A stretch of DNA of 64,000 bases from the NCBI RefSeq assembly GCF_001571245.1, contig NZ_BCTK01000005.1, positions 682,001 through 746,000 of the forward strand. The letters are read 5' to 3'. The position numbers and the translations under genes were made by a program. Within the stretch, counting starts at the first letter, position 1. Each line of letters begins with the position of its first letter. Origin of the DNA: Achromobacter piechaudii NBRC 102461. GTDB taxonomy: Bacteria; Pseudomonadota; Gammaproteobacteria; Burkholderiales; Burkholderiaceae_B. This document shows positions 17,145 to 26,682 of the stretch, piece after piece. The notes beneath the pieces were generated by a model. The model saw only the letters and a program-made list of their open reading frames with translations. It did no database searches and was not told the DNA's origin.

Positions 17145-17228
17145 TCAGGAACTCCGGGATCGGCGGCTTTTGTGTCTTGTTGGGCGGATTTTACCCAATG
17201 CGCGACGGATGTGCCGGTAATACCCGTA

Positions 17229-17256
17229 TTGACACCGTGGCTCATGGCCATAAAGC
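17229..17256 (+). promoter_or_regulatory. Possible pncB promoter
   Basis: A perfect TTGACA -35 hexamer (17229-17234) is followed after 16 bases by TAAAGC, a poor -10. It lies 46 bp upstream of the pncB start in the fdxA-pncB divergent spacer. Confidence 0.3.
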
Positions 17257-17301
17257 CCGCGTTCTCTATGCTATGGTGTCGCGAAACCGATACGCGCAAT
17301 C

Positions 17302-18477
17302 ATGATAATCACTTCGCTGCTCGACACCGATCTGTACAAATTCAGCATGATGCAGGTGGTACTGCATCAATTTCCCGCTGCACAGGTTGAGTACCGTTAC
17401 AAGTGCCGCACCGCCGGGGCCGATCTGCGCCCCTATCTGGATGAAATCCGCGAAGAAGTGCACCAGCTCTGCCAGTTGCGCTTCACGCAGGACGAACTGG
17501 ATTACCTGGGCGGCTTGCGCTTCATCAAAAGCGACTTCGTCGATTTCCTGGGCCTGTTCCATCTGCCCGAGCGCTGCATCCACATCAGCGAAGGCGATGC
17601 CCCCGGCGAGATCTCGATCGAAGTGAAAGGCCCTTGGCTGCACACGATCCTGTTCGAGATTCCCGTGCTCGCCATCGTCAACGAGGTCTATTTCCGCAAC
17701 ACGCGCAAGAATCCCGATTGGGAAGAAGGCCGCCAGCGCTTGCAGTCCAAGATGCACCTGGTGCTGGACGACCCCGCGCTGGCCGATTTCCGTGTGGCCG
17801 AATACGGCACGCGCCGCCGCTTCTCGAAGGTCTGGCACCAGGAAGTGGTGTCCACCATGAAAGCGCAGATGGGCGAACATTTCGCCGGCACCAGCAACGT
17901 GTTGCTGGCCAAGCAGCACGAGGTGCTGCCGCTGGGCACGATGGGCCACGAGTACCTGCAAGCCTGCCAGGCGCTGGGGCCGCGCCTGCGCGATTCGCAG
18001 GTGTTCGCCCTGGAAGTCTGGGCCAAGGAATATCGCGGCGATCTTGGTATCGCGCTGTCGGATGTCTACGGCATGGACGCGTTCCTGCGCGACTTCGACA
18101 TGTACTTCTGCAAGCTCTTCGATGGCGCCCGCCACGATTCGGGCGACCCCTTCGTCTGGGGCGAAAGGCTGCTTGAGCACTACCGCAAGAACCGCGTGGA
18201 CCCGCGCGCCAAGACGCTGGTGTTCTCGGATTCATTGACGTTCCCGCGTGCCATCGAGCTCGCTCGCCAGTTCGCCGGGCGGTGCAAGGTGTCGTTCGGT
18301 ATCGGCACAAACCTGACCAACGACCTGGGCCACGAGCCGCTTCAGATCGTGATGAAGATGGTTCGCTGCAACGGCCAACCGGTGGCCAAGGTGTCGGATG
18401 CGCCCGAAAAGACCATGTGCGACGATCCCGCTTACCTGGCCTACTTGCGCCAGGTGTTCCAGCTGCCTCCCGCCTGA
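17302..18477 (+). CDS. pncB: Nicotinate phosphoribosyltransferase
   Basis: NAD salvage enzyme joining nicotinate to PRPP with ATP hydrolysis. Its 391 residues match bacterial PncB. The start [20 protein letters not shown] is the family signature N-terminus; GTRRRFS and [17 protein letters not shown] hold the phosphoribosyl- and nicotinate-binding residues, and [14 protein letters not shown] is the PRPP phosphate loop. Divergent from fdxA. RidA follows after 70 bp in the same direction and may share the transcript. Confidence 0.96.
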   Translation: MIITSLLDTDLYKFSMMQVVLHQFPAAQVEYRYKCRTAGADLRPYLDEIREEVHQLCQLRFTQDELDYLGGLRFIKSDFVDFLGLFHLPERCIHISEGDAPGEISIEVKGPWLHTILFEIPVLAIVNEVYFRNTRKNPDWEEGRQRLQSKMHLVLDDPALADFRVAEYGTRRRFSKVWHQEVVSTMKAQMGEHFAGTSNVLLAKQHEVLPLGTMGHEYLQACQALGPRLRDSQVFALEVWAKEYRGDLGIALSDVYGMDAFLRDFDMYFCKLFDGARHDSGDPFVWGERLLEHYRKNRVDPRAKTLVFSDSLTFPRAIELARQFAGRCKVSFGIGTNLTNDLGHEPLQIVMKMVRCNGQPVAKVSDAPEKTMCDDPAYLAYLRQVFQLPPA

Positions 18478-18547
18478 TCGCGGCTCGGGGTAAATTGCTG
18501 GTTTCTTGTTTTGATCCAACCCACCACTCGAATCTAGGGGAATATTC

Positions 18548-18898
18548 ATGAGCAGCATCAAGCGCTTCCACGTCGCCAAGCGCCTGTCGGACATGGCCGT
18601 GTACAACGGTGTCGCGTACCTGGCAGGCCAGGTGCCGGACGACGCCAAGCTGGACATCACCGGCCAGACCGAACAAGTGCTCGCCACGATCGATCGCTTG
18701 TTGGCCGAAGCCGGCACCGACAAGACCAAGATCCTGATGGCCCAGATCTACGTGGCCAACATCAAGGAATTCGACGGCATGAACAAGGCCTGGGACGCTT
18801 GGGTTGCCGATGGCAACTCGCCCCCGCGCGCCACGGTCGAAGCCCGCCTGGCCAATCCCGACTTCAAGGTCGAGATCATCGTGACGGCCGCTATCTAA
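18548..18898 (+). CDS. RidA family protein (YjgF/YER057c/UK114)
   Basis: A 116-residue RidA-family protein. The core motif PPRATVEARLANPDFKVEI keeps the arginine that in RidA binds the carboxylate of the imine or enamine substrate (the R in PPRA-x-VEA). The family hydrolyses reactive enamines from PLP enzymes, although this divergent subgroup (longer spacing, no Tyr-rich N-terminus) may have another ligand. A GGGGAATATT stretch precedes the ATG. A strong bidirectional terminator follows within 20 bp. Confidence 0.88.
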   Translation: MSSIKRFHVAKRLSDMAVYNGVAYLAGQVPDDAKLDITGQTEQVLATIDRLLAEAGTDKTKILMAQIYVANIKEFDGMNKAWDAWVADGNSPPRATVEARLANPDFKVEIIVTAAI

Positions 18899-18918
18899 GC
18901 CTCGTCCGCCTGCAAGAC

Positions 18919-18950
18919 AAAAAGCCCTTCGGCGCGCCGAAGGGCTTTTT
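18919..18950. terminator. Bidirectional intrinsic terminator
   Basis: A perfect 32-base palindrome: arms AAAAAGCCCTTCGGCG and CGCCGAAGGGCTTTTT. The stem has A and T tracts on both sides, so it can terminate the ridA transcript on the plus strand and the flavodoxin-like gene, whose stop is at 18966, on the minus strand. Confidence 0.92.
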
Positions 18951-18965
18951 CATGGGCGACGTATC

Positions 18966-19475
18966 TCAGCCGCCCGTCAGCACCATTGCCGCGAGCAGGC
19001 CGCCCAGTTCCTCGCAGCGGTCCAGATCGGCCTGGGGCACGACTTTTTCCGCCATGATCTGCTGCGGCGTTTGCGCGCCCAGATTGACGATCAGGGCGGG
19101 CGCTACCGGCTTCAGCCGCCAGCCGGTGCAGATACGTTCAACCTGCCGCGCAGCACCTGCGCCGTCACTGCCGGCGCTGATGGCGCAGGCGTAGGGCAGG
19201 CCCTGGATACGGTCGAGCACGGCGTAGTAATTGCGGTCGAAGCATTCCTTCATTTCGCCGCTCAGGCTTGCCAGGTTTTCCGGCGCGCAGAATAAAAAGC
19301 CCTGACTGGCCAGGATGGCGCTGGCGTCCACGTCCGCCGCGCGGCGCGCGACCACGCGCAATTGATCGGCCTGCTCCAATTGAACGGCCGCCGCGGCCGC
19401 CCCGCGCGCCGCCGCTTCGGCCATTTGCCGCGCAGCGCCCGTGCGCGAATGCCAGGCGATCAGCAATTGCTTCAT
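18966..19475 (-). CDS. Flavodoxin-like/NAD(P)H-dependent oxidoreductase family protein
   Basis: A 169-residue protein with a flavodoxin-like fold start: LLIAWHSRTGAARQMAEAAARGA is the FMN phosphate-binding loop. Later segments FLFCAPENLASLSGEMKECFDR and YACAISAGSDGAGAARQVER match the FMN ring-contact loops of short flavodoxin-family reductases. Start set at ATG 19475 because it overlaps the stop of the upstream mtfA gene in an ATGA; an in-frame extension of 18 residues upstream lies inside mtfA. Substrate unknown; quinone or flavin chemistry is plausible. Confidence 0.8.
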   Translation of the reverse strand: MKQLLIAWHSRTGAARQMAEAAARGAAAAAVQLEQADQLRVVARRAADVDASAILASQGFLFCAPENLASLSGEMKECFDRNYYAVLDRIQGLPYACAISAGSDGAGAARQVERICTGWRLKPVAPALIVNLGAQTPQQIMAEKVVPQADLDRCEELGGLLAAMVLTGG

Positions 19476-20305
19476 GCGTAGCGCCCCAAGGTGTCTTGCC
19501 GGTAGTACGCCCGCAACAGCGCGTGCCATTCGGGCAGCGCCTGCTGCAAGGGCATGGGGTCGACAAAGAAGTGTTCGGAGCTGACGGCGAAGAATTCGGC
19601 CTCGTCCGTGGCCGCGTAAGGGTCCAGCGGCAATTGGCCGTACCAGGCGTCCGCCGCTTCGCTCTCGGGATCCACGTCGGGGGGGATTGCGGCTTCGACC
19701 GCGTCCAGGGCGGCGATGAAGCGGTCAAGGCTGTCGTCCAGCACCCGGCGCCATACCTGCGGTTTCAAGTCGGGATGCGCGGCCAGCGACGGCATGCCGT
19801 CCGCCAGGCCCGAACGCAGATCCAGCTTGTGGGCGAACTCGTGGATGATGACGTTGAAGCCGCCCTCGGACAGCTGCGTGTCTTCCCATGACAGCACCAG
19901 CGGGCCGCCTTCCCACGCTTCGCCCGCCGCGTCTTCGATGAACTCATGGACGACGCCGTCTTCGTCCTGGCGCGAGCGCGGGATCCGGAAGCTGGCCGGG
20001 TAGACGATGATTTCATCCCAGCCTTCATACAGTTCGGGCGACAGGTTCAGGATAGGCAGGCTGGCCTGCGCCGCGATCGACAGACGCATGAAATCCGATA
20101 CCTCAAGGCCCTGGGCGCCGTTGATGGTCTTGCTGGCCAGCAGCCAGGCGGACCGCGCCAGCAACTGCGCGGTTTCATCGGCGTTCAACGCCGCCAGGAA
20201 AGGGTGGGCATCCAGCACCTGCCGCCATAGTTGTGGCTCGATGCGGGCTTGCATCTGGGCCACTTCCGACGGACGGGCGCCCCGGCCCTTGAGCCAGCGC
20301 AACAT
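19472..20305 (-). CDS. mtfA: MtfA-family zinc-dependent peptidase
   Basis: A 277-residue cytosolic metallopeptidase of the MtfA (YeeI) family. The zinc site HEFAH at 155-159 lies in GGFNVIIHEFAHKLD, the family signature, with a downstream glutamate in AEFFAVSSEHFF as third ligand. In E. coli MtfA binds and removes the Mlc repressor; no mlc gene is visible here. It is co-translated with the flavodoxin-like gene (4-base overlap) and divergent from relA with a 103-bp spacer. Confidence 0.9.
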   Translation of the reverse strand: MLRWLKGRGARPSEVAQMQARIEPQLWRQVLDAHPFLAALNADETAQLLARSAWLLASKTINGAQGLEVSDFMRLSIAAQASLPILNLSPELYEGWDEIIVYPASFRIPRSRQDEDGVVHEFIEDAAGEAWEGGPLVLSWEDTQLSEGGFNVIIHEFAHKLDLRSGLADGMPSLAAHPDLKPQVWRRVLDDSLDRFIAALDAVEAAIPPDVDPESEAADAWYGQLPLDPYAATDEAEFFAVSSEHFFVDPMPLQQALPEWHALLRAYYRQDTLGRYA

Positions 20306-20408
20306 AAGCTTTGGTTCCTTCTATATGCCTGAGAGGCAGGGGATTTCAGCGTGATCAAACGCTAGTGTAGAGTGTCGGGAAATCAACTAACCCTGCACTG
20401 CGCCAGTC

Positions 20409-22718
20409 ATGTCCGCCCCGCCTGTTATCGACGCGCCTTCGCCTTTCGACGCTTCCTGGCGGCAGGAGGTAGGCGCGGGCCTGGACGCCGATGGCGTTGC
20501 GTTGATCGACCGGGCCGTCGCCTGGGCCATCCCTCGATTTGAAGGTCAGCACGCCCTGACCGGCGAGCCGCTGGCCAGTCACGGCGCGGGCGTCGTCCGC
20601 ATCCTGGCGGCGCTGCACACGGACGCCGCCACGCGCGCTGCGGCGTTGTTGGCCGCCTTGCCCACTGATCTGATGGCGCCCGCGCCCGCCCTGCGCAACG
20701 ACCCCGTCGCGGCCGCCTTTGGCGCGGAAGTCGCGCGGCTGGTCCAAGGCACTCGCGCCTTGCTGCGCCTGGGCGTGGTGGCGCGCCAGGCCAGTGACGT
20801 CGAAGCCGAAAGCGGCTCGCAAAAGGAAATGCAGCGCAAGATGCTGCTGGCGATGGCGGCCGATCTGCGCATCGTGCTGATGCGCCTGGCCTCGCGTCTG
20901 CGCACCTTGCGCTGGCATGCCGAGAGCAAGGCCCCGTGTTCGACCGATTTTGCACGCGAGACGCTGGACCTGTACGCGCCCCTGGCCAACCGGCTGGGCA
21001 TCTGGCAGATCAAATGGGAAATGGAAGACCTGTCTTTCCGCTTCCTGGAGCCCGATCGCTACAAGCAGATCGCCCGGCTGCTGGAAGAAAAGCGGGTCGA
21101 GCGCGAAGCCTTCATCGCCGGCGCAATCGACCGCCTGCAAACGGCGCTGACCAAGGCGGGCATCGACGCCGAGGTCAGCGGCCGGCCCAAGCACATCTAC
21201 AGCATCTGGAACAAGATGCGCGTCAAGCGCCTGGACTTTGCCCAGATGTACGACCTGCGCGCGCTGCGCATCATCGTCGAGGATGTGCGCGCCTGCTATA
21301 CGGCGCTGGGGCTGGTGCATGAAATGTGGACGCCGCTGTCGAATGAATTCGACGACTACATCTCGCGGTCCAAGCCCAACGGCTATCGTTCGCTGCACAC
21401 CGTGGTGGCCGACGATGACGGCCGGCCTTTCGAAGTGCAGATCCGCACGCGCGAAATGCACCAGTTCGCCGAATACGGCATGGCCGCGCATTGGCGCTAC
21501 AAGGAAGCGGGCGCCAAGGGCGGCCAGGTCGCCGCGTCCAGCGAATACGACCGCCAGTTGGCGTGGATGCGTCAGTTGCTGGCCTGGAACAGCGACGTCG
21601 AAGGCGGCGGCCAGCCGGGGCAAGAACCCGGCAAGCCCGAGGCCGTCCGCGCTGAATCCGGGAAGGCCGCGTCAGGCAAGCCGGGGTCGGGCAAGAGCCG
21701 CAACATGGTCAAGCCGCCCGCGCATACGGACGAGCGCATCTACGTGCTGACGCCGCAGGCGCGCGTGATCGAGCTGCCCGCCGGCGCCACGCCCGTGGAC
21801 TTCGCCTATCACCTGCATACCGACCTGGGCCATCGCTGCCGGGGCGCCCGCGTCGACGGCCAGATGGTGCCGTTGCAGACGCAGCTGTCCACCGGCCAGA
21901 CCGTCGAGATCATTTCCGCCAAGTCGGGCGGGCCCTCGCGCGACTGGCTCAACCCGCAGCTGGGGTTCCTGGCCAGCCCGCGCGCGCGCGCCAAGGTGCG
22001 GATGTGGTTCAACGCCATTGAATTGCAGCAGCGCATCACGCAGGGCCAGGCGCTGGTGGAAAAAGAGCTGCAACGGCTGGGCAAGACCGCGATCAACCTT
22101 GAGCAGCTTGCGCAGAACCTGGGATTCGCCCGCGCTGACGACCTGTACGTGGCGGCGGCCAAGGAAGAATTCAGCCTGCGCCAGATCGACAGCGTCTTCC
22201 AGCAGCCCGCGCCGGCCACCGAACCGCAACCTGCCGCGCTGCGCCACGCCAGCGCGGGCAGCGCCGAGAAAAGCGGCAAGAGCGGCGTGCTGGTGGTGGG
22301 AGTGGGCTCTCTCTTGACGCAGCTTGCGCGTTGCTGCCGCCCCGCGCCGCCTGACGCCATCGCCGGGTTCGTGACGCGCGGCCGTGGCGTGTCCATCCAT
22401 CGCAGTGACTGTCACAGCTATCTGGCGCTGGCGGCGCGCGAACCCGAACGCATCATCGAAGTCGCCTGGGGCGAAACGTCGGACACCTTCTATCCGGTGG
22501 ATATCAGCGTGCGCGCGCACGACCGTCCCGGCCTGTTGCGTGATCTGTCTGAAGTGTTCGCGCGCTTGCGGCTGAACGTCGTGGGCGTGAACACGCAAAG
22601 CAAGCAGTCGCTGGCGCACATGGTGTTCACGGTGGAAGTGCGCGGGGGCGAATCGCTGGCCCGCGCCATGGACGCCTTGGCCGAAGTGGCGGGCGTGTCC
22701 TCGGCGGCGCGCCGCTAG
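20409..22718 (+). CDS. relA: GTP pyrophosphokinase RelA ((p)ppGpp synthetase)
   Basis: Stringent-response enzyme of 769 residues. The N-terminal hydrolase domain (about 50-200) lacks the HD metal pair: the expected HDxxED region reads as an Ala/Leu-rich stretch, so it should not hydrolyse ppGpp. The synthetase domain (about 250-365) has GRPKHIYSIWNKM, the substrate loop KPNGYRSLHTVV, and EVQIRTREMHQFAEYGMAAHW. The TGS domain starts near 440 (RIYVLTPQARVIELPAGATP), and the ACT domain is at about 695-769. Together these mark RelA and not bifunctional SpoT. The spacer between synthetase and TGS holds a low-complexity Gly/Lys/Ser insert (about 398-438). Confidence 0.93.
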   Translation: MSAPPVIDAPSPFDASWRQEVGAGLDADGVALIDRAVAWAIPRFEGQHALTGEPLASHGAGVVRILAALHTDAATRAAALLAALPTDLMAPAPALRNDPVAAAFGAEVARLVQGTRALLRLGVVARQASDVEAESGSQKEMQRKMLLAMAADLRIVLMRLASRLRTLRWHAESKAPCSTDFARETLDLYAPLANRLGIWQIKWEMEDLSFRFLEPDRYKQIARLLEEKRVEREAFIAGAIDRLQTALTKAGIDAEVSGRPKHIYSIWNKMRVKRLDFAQMYDLRALRIIVEDVRACYTALGLVHEMWTPLSNEFDDYISRSKPNGYRSLHTVVADDDGRPFEVQIRTREMHQFAEYGMAAHWRYKEAGAKGGQVAASSEYDRQLAWMRQLLAWNSDVEGGGQPGQEPGKPEAVRAESGKAASGKPGSGKSRNMVKPPAHTDERIYVLTPQARVIELPAGATPVDFAYHLHTDLGHRCRGARVDGQMVPLQTQLSTGQTVEIISAKSGGPSRDWLNPQLGFLASPRARAKVRMWFNAIELQQRITQGQALVEKELQRLGKTAINLEQLAQNLGFARADDLYVAAAKEEFSLRQIDSVFQQPAPATEPQPAALRHASAGSAEKSGKSGVLVVGVGSLLTQLARCCRPAPPDAIAGFVTRGRGVSIHRSDCHSYLALAAREPERIIEVAWGETSDTFYPVDISVRAHDRPGLLRDLSEVFARLRLNVVGVNTQSKQSLAHMVFTVEVRGGESLARAMDALAEVAGVSSAARR

Positions 22719-22728
22719 CGCGCCGCTG

Positions 22729-22750
22729 CCCAGGGCCGGGCGGCCCTGGG
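22729..22750. terminator. Hairpin between convergent relA and MFS genes
   Basis: A 9-bp stem (CCCAGGGCC/GGCCCTGGG) with loop GGGC lies between the two stop codons. No T run is present, so it may be an mRNA-end hairpin and not a classical terminator. Confidence 0.45.
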
Positions 22751-22758
22751 GGCAACGC

Positions 22759-24096
22759 TTAGTTGTCCAGGTTCTCGTGCGCGCGGTCGCGCATGAAGAA
22801 CGAGGCGATCAGGCCCAGCGCTACGCCGAACATCACGTAGTAGGCCGGCGCCATCGGCGAACCGGTGGTCTTGATCAGCCAGGTCACGATGAACTGCGCG
22901 AAGCCGCCGAAGATCATCACGGCCACGTTATAGGCCAGCGACAGGCCCACGGAACGCACGCGCGCCGGGAACAATTCGGCCATCACCGTGCTGAAGACGC
23001 CAAAGAACGCCGACACGAAGAAGCACACCACGATCTGCACCGTCAGCAGACGGCCGATCGACGGGGCGTCCGACAGCCAGTAGTACAGCGGGTACAGCAC
23101 GATCAGGTAGCCGATCAGCGAACCGATCACCAGCGGACGGCGGCCGACGCGGTCGGACCAGGCGCCCATGAACGGGGTCATCAGCACCATCAGCGCCGCG
23201 CCAGCCATCTGCACCATGAAGGTGTCCTTCATCGGCAGCTTCAGGATCTGCGTCGAGTACGTGACCAGATACGTGAAGGTGATGTAGATGGACACTGTCG
23301 CGGTCACCACCAGACCCACGCCGATCATCGTTTCACGCGTGTGGGTCTTGATCATCTGGACGAGGCTCAGGCGCTGCACTTCACCGCGCGCGGCCGCCTG
23401 GCGGTCTTCTTCCTGCATCTGCTTGAAGACTTCGGTTTCGTCGATGTTCTTGCGGATATAGATCGCGATGGGAACAATCACCAGACCGAAGGCGAACGGA
23501 ATGCGCCATGCCCAGGCCGCGATCTGTTCCTGCGTGAAGAACTCGGTGATCAGCGTGCCGCATGCCGCGCCGATCAGCAGGGCCAGCATCTGGCCGGCCA
23601 TCTGCCAGGAGCCATAGAAGCCGCGCTTGCCGTTGGGCGCCATCTCGATCAGCAACGCGGTGGACGTGCCGAATTCGCCGCCCGCCGAGAAACCCTGCAA
23701 GAGGCGCGCGATCAGGATGAAGATGGGGGCCAGGATGCCGGCGGCATGGTAGGTCGGAGCCACCGTGATCAGCGCGATCGACACGGCCATCAGCGAGGTC
23801 ACCATCACCATGGCGGCCTTGCGTCCTTTCTTGTCGCCATACAGGCCAAGGATGATGCCGCCCACCGGACGCATGAAGAAGCCCACGCCGAAGATCGCCG
23901 TCGTCATCAGGATGGCGTTCAATTCGCTGCCGGGCAGATTGGGGTCGGTGGGGAAAAACAGCTTCGCGATGATCGGCGTCATGAACGCGAACACCAGGAA
24001 GTCATACCATTCGAGGGCGTTGCCTATGACTGCGGCCACGATGTTGCGTGTGGGGACTGCTTTGTGCTGCACGGTTTCTCCTTGGGGGTAATTCAA
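22759..24096 (-). CDS. MFS transporter, metabolite:H+ symporter (MHS) family
   Basis: A 445-residue, 12-span symporter. The MHS hallmarks are present: NALEWYDFLVFAF at the first span, FGVGFFMRPVGGIILGLYGDKKGRKAAM between spans 2 and 3 (the RxGRK cytoplasmic loop motif), and LLQGFSAGGEFGTS in span 4. Relatives carry proline/betaine, citrate, alpha-ketoglutarate or shikimate; the substrate cannot be told from sequence. Single gene, divergent from argE with a 106-bp spacer. Confidence 0.9.
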   Translation of the reverse strand: MNYPQGETVQHKAVPTRNIVAAVIGNALEWYDFLVFAFMTPIIAKLFFPTDPNLPGSELNAILMTTAIFGVGFFMRPVGGIILGLYGDKKGRKAAMVMVTSLMAVSIALITVAPTYHAAGILAPIFILIARLLQGFSAGGEFGTSTALLIEMAPNGKRGFYGSWQMAGQMLALLIGAACGTLITEFFTQEQIAAWAWRIPFAFGLVIVPIAIYIRKNIDETEVFKQMQEEDRQAAARGEVQRLSLVQMIKTHTRETMIGVGLVVTATVSIYITFTYLVTYSTQILKLPMKDTFMVQMAGAALMVLMTPFMGAWSDRVGRRPLVIGSLIGYLIVLYPLYYWLSDAPSIGRLLTVQIVVCFFVSAFFGVFSTVMAELFPARVRSVGLSLAYNVAVMIFGGFAQFIVTWLIKTTGSPMAPAYYVMFGVALGLIASFFMRDRAHENLDN

Positions 24097-24202
24097 TCCG
24101 GCGACATTCTAGGCGCTTAACCGGTGAACGGTCGCCCGGCATGCCAAGACGCGGGCGCTTCCTGGCTTTACACTTGTCGTTTTTCCCCCAAAGAGAAGTG
24201 AC

Positions 24203-25354
24203 ATGAACGCGCGCACCTGGCTGGAAACGCTGGTGGGTTTCGATACCACCAGCCGCAATTCCAATCTTGCCCTGATCGAAACCGTCCGTGATTGGCTCAA
24301 GGGCCAGGGCGTGGATGCATGGCTGGCGCACAACCCCGAGCGCACCAAGGCCAATCTGTTTGCCACCTTGCCCGCGCAAGACGGTAACCAGCAAGGCGGC
24401 ATCGTCCTGTCGGGCCACACCGACGTGGTGCCTGTCGATGGCCAGGACTGGAGCACGGATCCGTTCAAACTCGTCGAAAAAGACGGACTTCTCTATGGTC
24501 GCGGCGCTTGCGACATGAAGGGCTTCATCGCCGGTTCCCTGGCGCTGGTGCCTGAATTCCTGGCCATGCCGCGCAAAAAGCCGATCCACCTTGCGTTCTC
24601 GTATGACGAGGAAGTGGGCTGCGCCGGCGCGCCCTACATGCTTGCCGATCTGCACGAACGCGGCATCCGGCCTGAGGGCTGCGTAGTGGGCGAACCCACG
24701 GGCATGCAGGTGGTCGTGGCGCACAAGGGCATCAACCTGTTCCGCTGCAAGGTGCATGGCAAGGCCGCGCATTCGTCGCTGACCCCGCGCGGTTGCAACG
24801 CCATCGAATACGCTGCCCGCCTGATCTGCCGCATCCGCGATCTGGCCGACAGCTTCAAGGCCAACGGCCCGTACGACCAGTTCTACGACGTGCCTTTCTC
24901 CACGATGACGACCAACCAGATCCGGGGCGGCATCGCCGTCAACACCATCCCCGAGCTGTGCGAATTCACCTACGAATTCCGCAACCTGCCGGGCATGCAA
25001 CCCGACCAGATCCAGGCTGAAGTTGAAAAATACGTGCGTGATGAGCTCTTGCCGCGCATGAAGGCGGAATTTGACGGCGCCAGCATCGAGATCGAAACCG
25101 GCGCCGCGGCGCCTGCGCTGGAGGCATCGGAAGAGGCCGCCATCACGCAGCTGGTTCGGGCGCTGACCGAAGACCGCAGCACCCGCAAGGTCGCCTACGG
25201 CACCGAGGCCGGCCTGTTCCAGGGCATCGGCATTCCCACGGTGGTGTGCGGGCCCGGCCATATCGAACAGGCCCACAAGCCGGACGAATTCGTGGCCATC
25301 GACCAGATGGCGTCTTGCGAGACGTTCCTGCGCCGCTTGGGCCAATCGCTCTGA
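24203..25354 (+). CDS. argE: Acetylornithine deacetylase
   Basis: Zinc hydrolase of arginine biosynthesis that removes acetate from N-acetylornithine. The M20 fold is complete in 383 residues: metal ligands H72 and D74 in SGHTDVVP, D104 in GRGACDMKG, catalytic E136/E137 in YDEEVGC, and the final ligand in GPGHIEQAHKPDE. Length and motifs favour ArgE over DapE (which has shorter loops), although M20 paralogues are hard to separate by eye. AAAGAGAAGTGAC precedes the ATG. trpB follows in the same direction after a GC-rich spacer of 124 bp. Confidence 0.88.
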   Translation: MNARTWLETLVGFDTTSRNSNLALIETVRDWLKGQGVDAWLAHNPERTKANLFATLPAQDGNQQGGIVLSGHTDVVPVDGQDWSTDPFKLVEKDGLLYGRGACDMKGFIAGSLALVPEFLAMPRKKPIHLAFSYDEEVGCAGAPYMLADLHERGIRPEGCVVGEPTGMQVVVAHKGINLFRCKVHGKAAHSSLTPRGCNAIEYAARLICRIRDLADSFKANGPYDQFYDVPFSTMTTNQIRGGIAVNTIPELCEFTYEFRNLPGMQPDQIQAEVEKYVRDELLPRMKAEFDGASIEIETGAAAPALEASEEAAITQLVRALTEDRSTRKVAYGTEAGLFQGIGIPTVVCGPGHIEQAHKPDEFVAIDQMASCETFLRRLGQSL

Positions 25355-25478
25355 GCAGGCGGGGGTGGGGCGGGCCGACTCTGCGGACCCCGGCCCCGCC
25401 CGCGTCAGGTAAAATGACGGGTTGCAAACCGGATTTGCGGCCGGCAGTGGCTTGCCGCGATACCGGGGGAGATGCTTG

Positions 25479-26678
25479 GTGAAACCTTACGACTTTCCGG
25501 ATGCCCAGGGCCATTTTGGTCCTTACGGCGGTGTTTTCGTGGCGGAAACGCTGATGCACGCACTCGACGAGCTGCGCGCCTCCTACGACCATTACCGTGT
25601 CGATCCCGCCTTCCTGGAAGAGTTCAACTATGAACTCAAGCACTTTGTCGGGCGTCCCAGCCCGGTCTACCACGCTCGTCGATGGTCGGAAATGCTGGGC
25701 GGCGCGCAGATCTGGTTCAAGCGCGAAGACCTGAACCACACGGGCGCGCACAAGGTCAACAACTGCATCGGCCAGGCATTGCTGGCGCGTCGCATGGGCA
25801 AGCCCCGCGTGATCGCCGAAACCGGCGCTGGCCAGCACGGCGTGGCCACGGCCACGGTAGCTGCCCGCTACGGCATGGAATGCGTCGTCTACATGGGTAG
25901 CGAAGACATCCGCCGCCAGGCGTCGAACGTCTACCGCATGAAGCTGCTGGGCGCCACGGTGGTGCCGGTCACTTCCGGTTCGCGCACGCTGAAAGACGCG
26001 CTGAACGAAGCCATGCGCGACTGGGTCACCAACATCGAAAACACGTTCTACATCATCGGCACGGTAGCGGGTCCCGACCCCTATCCCCGCATGGTGCGCG
26101 ATTTCCAGACCGTCATCGGCAATGAATGCCTGACGCAGATGCCGGAAGCCATCGGCCGCCAGCCTGACTATGTCGTGGCGGCGGTTGGCGGCGGTTCCAA
26201 CGCCATGGGCATCTTCCATCCCTATATCCCCTACGAAAACGTGCGTCTCATTGGCGTCGAGGCGGCGGGCGAGGGCATGGAAACGGGCAGGCATGCCGCA
26301 TCGTTGGCCGCTGGCCAGGTGGGCGTGTTGCACGGCAACCGCACCTACGTCATGCAGAATGCCGACGGCCAGGTGCAGGAAACGCATTCCGTCTCGGCGG
26401 GCCTGGACTACCCGGGCGTGGGTCCCGAACACGCATGGCTGAAGGATTCCGCCCGTGCGGAATACGTGGGGATCACCGACGAAGAGGCCCTGAAGGCGTT
26501 TCACGACTGCTGCCGCACCGAGGGCATCATGCCGGCGCTGGAGTCTTCGCATGCCATCGCGCAAGCCGTGAAGATGGCTCCCACGCTGCCTCGCGATGCC
26601 GTCATCCTGGTCAACTTGTCGGGTCGTGGCGATAAAGACATGCATACCGTCGCCGAACGTGCAGGCATCGAGCTCTAA
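25479..26678 (+). CDS. trpB: Tryptophan synthase beta chain
   Basis: Condenses indole with serine, using PLP. The chain has 399 residues with PLP lysine K92 in [11 protein letters not shown] and the phosphate-binding [10 protein letters not shown] segment near 230. Start chosen at GTG 25479: the protein then begins [18 protein letters not shown], as in relatives, and GGGGGAGATGCTTG gives a ribosome binding site; the more upstream ATG would add 19 residues of no family character. trpA follows after 4 bases. trpF, which usually precedes trpB, is not here; argE is. Confidence 0.96.
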   Translation: MKPYDFPDAQGHFGPYGGVFVAETLMHALDELRASYDHYRVDPAFLEEFNYELKHFVGRPSPVYHARRWSEMLGGAQIWFKREDLNHTGAHKVNNCIGQALLARRMGKPRVIAETGAGQHGVATATVAARYGMECVVYMGSEDIRRQASNVYRMKLLGATVVPVTSGSRTLKDALNEAMRDWVTNIENTFYIIGTVAGPDPYPRMVRDFQTVIGNECLTQMPEAIGRQPDYVVAAVGGGSNAMGIFHPYIPYENVRLIGVEAAGEGMETGRHAASLAAGQVGVLHGNRTYVMQNADGQVQETHSVSAGLDYPGVGPEHAWLKDSARAEYVGITDEEALKAFHDCCRTEGIMPALESSHAIAQAVKMAPTLPRDAVILVNLSGRGDKDMHTVAERAGIEL

Positions 26679-26682
26679 CACC

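Noticed and set aside
20306..20345. Minus-strand sequence upstream of mtfA resembling the 3' part of a glycine riboswitch (CCTCTCAGGCA then AGAAGGAACC), or, read on the plus strand, a CTGAGA THI-box-like piece
   Set aside because: Only the short hairpin GCCTCTCAGGC is present; the rest of either aptamer is missing, and mtfA or relA would be unlikely targets.
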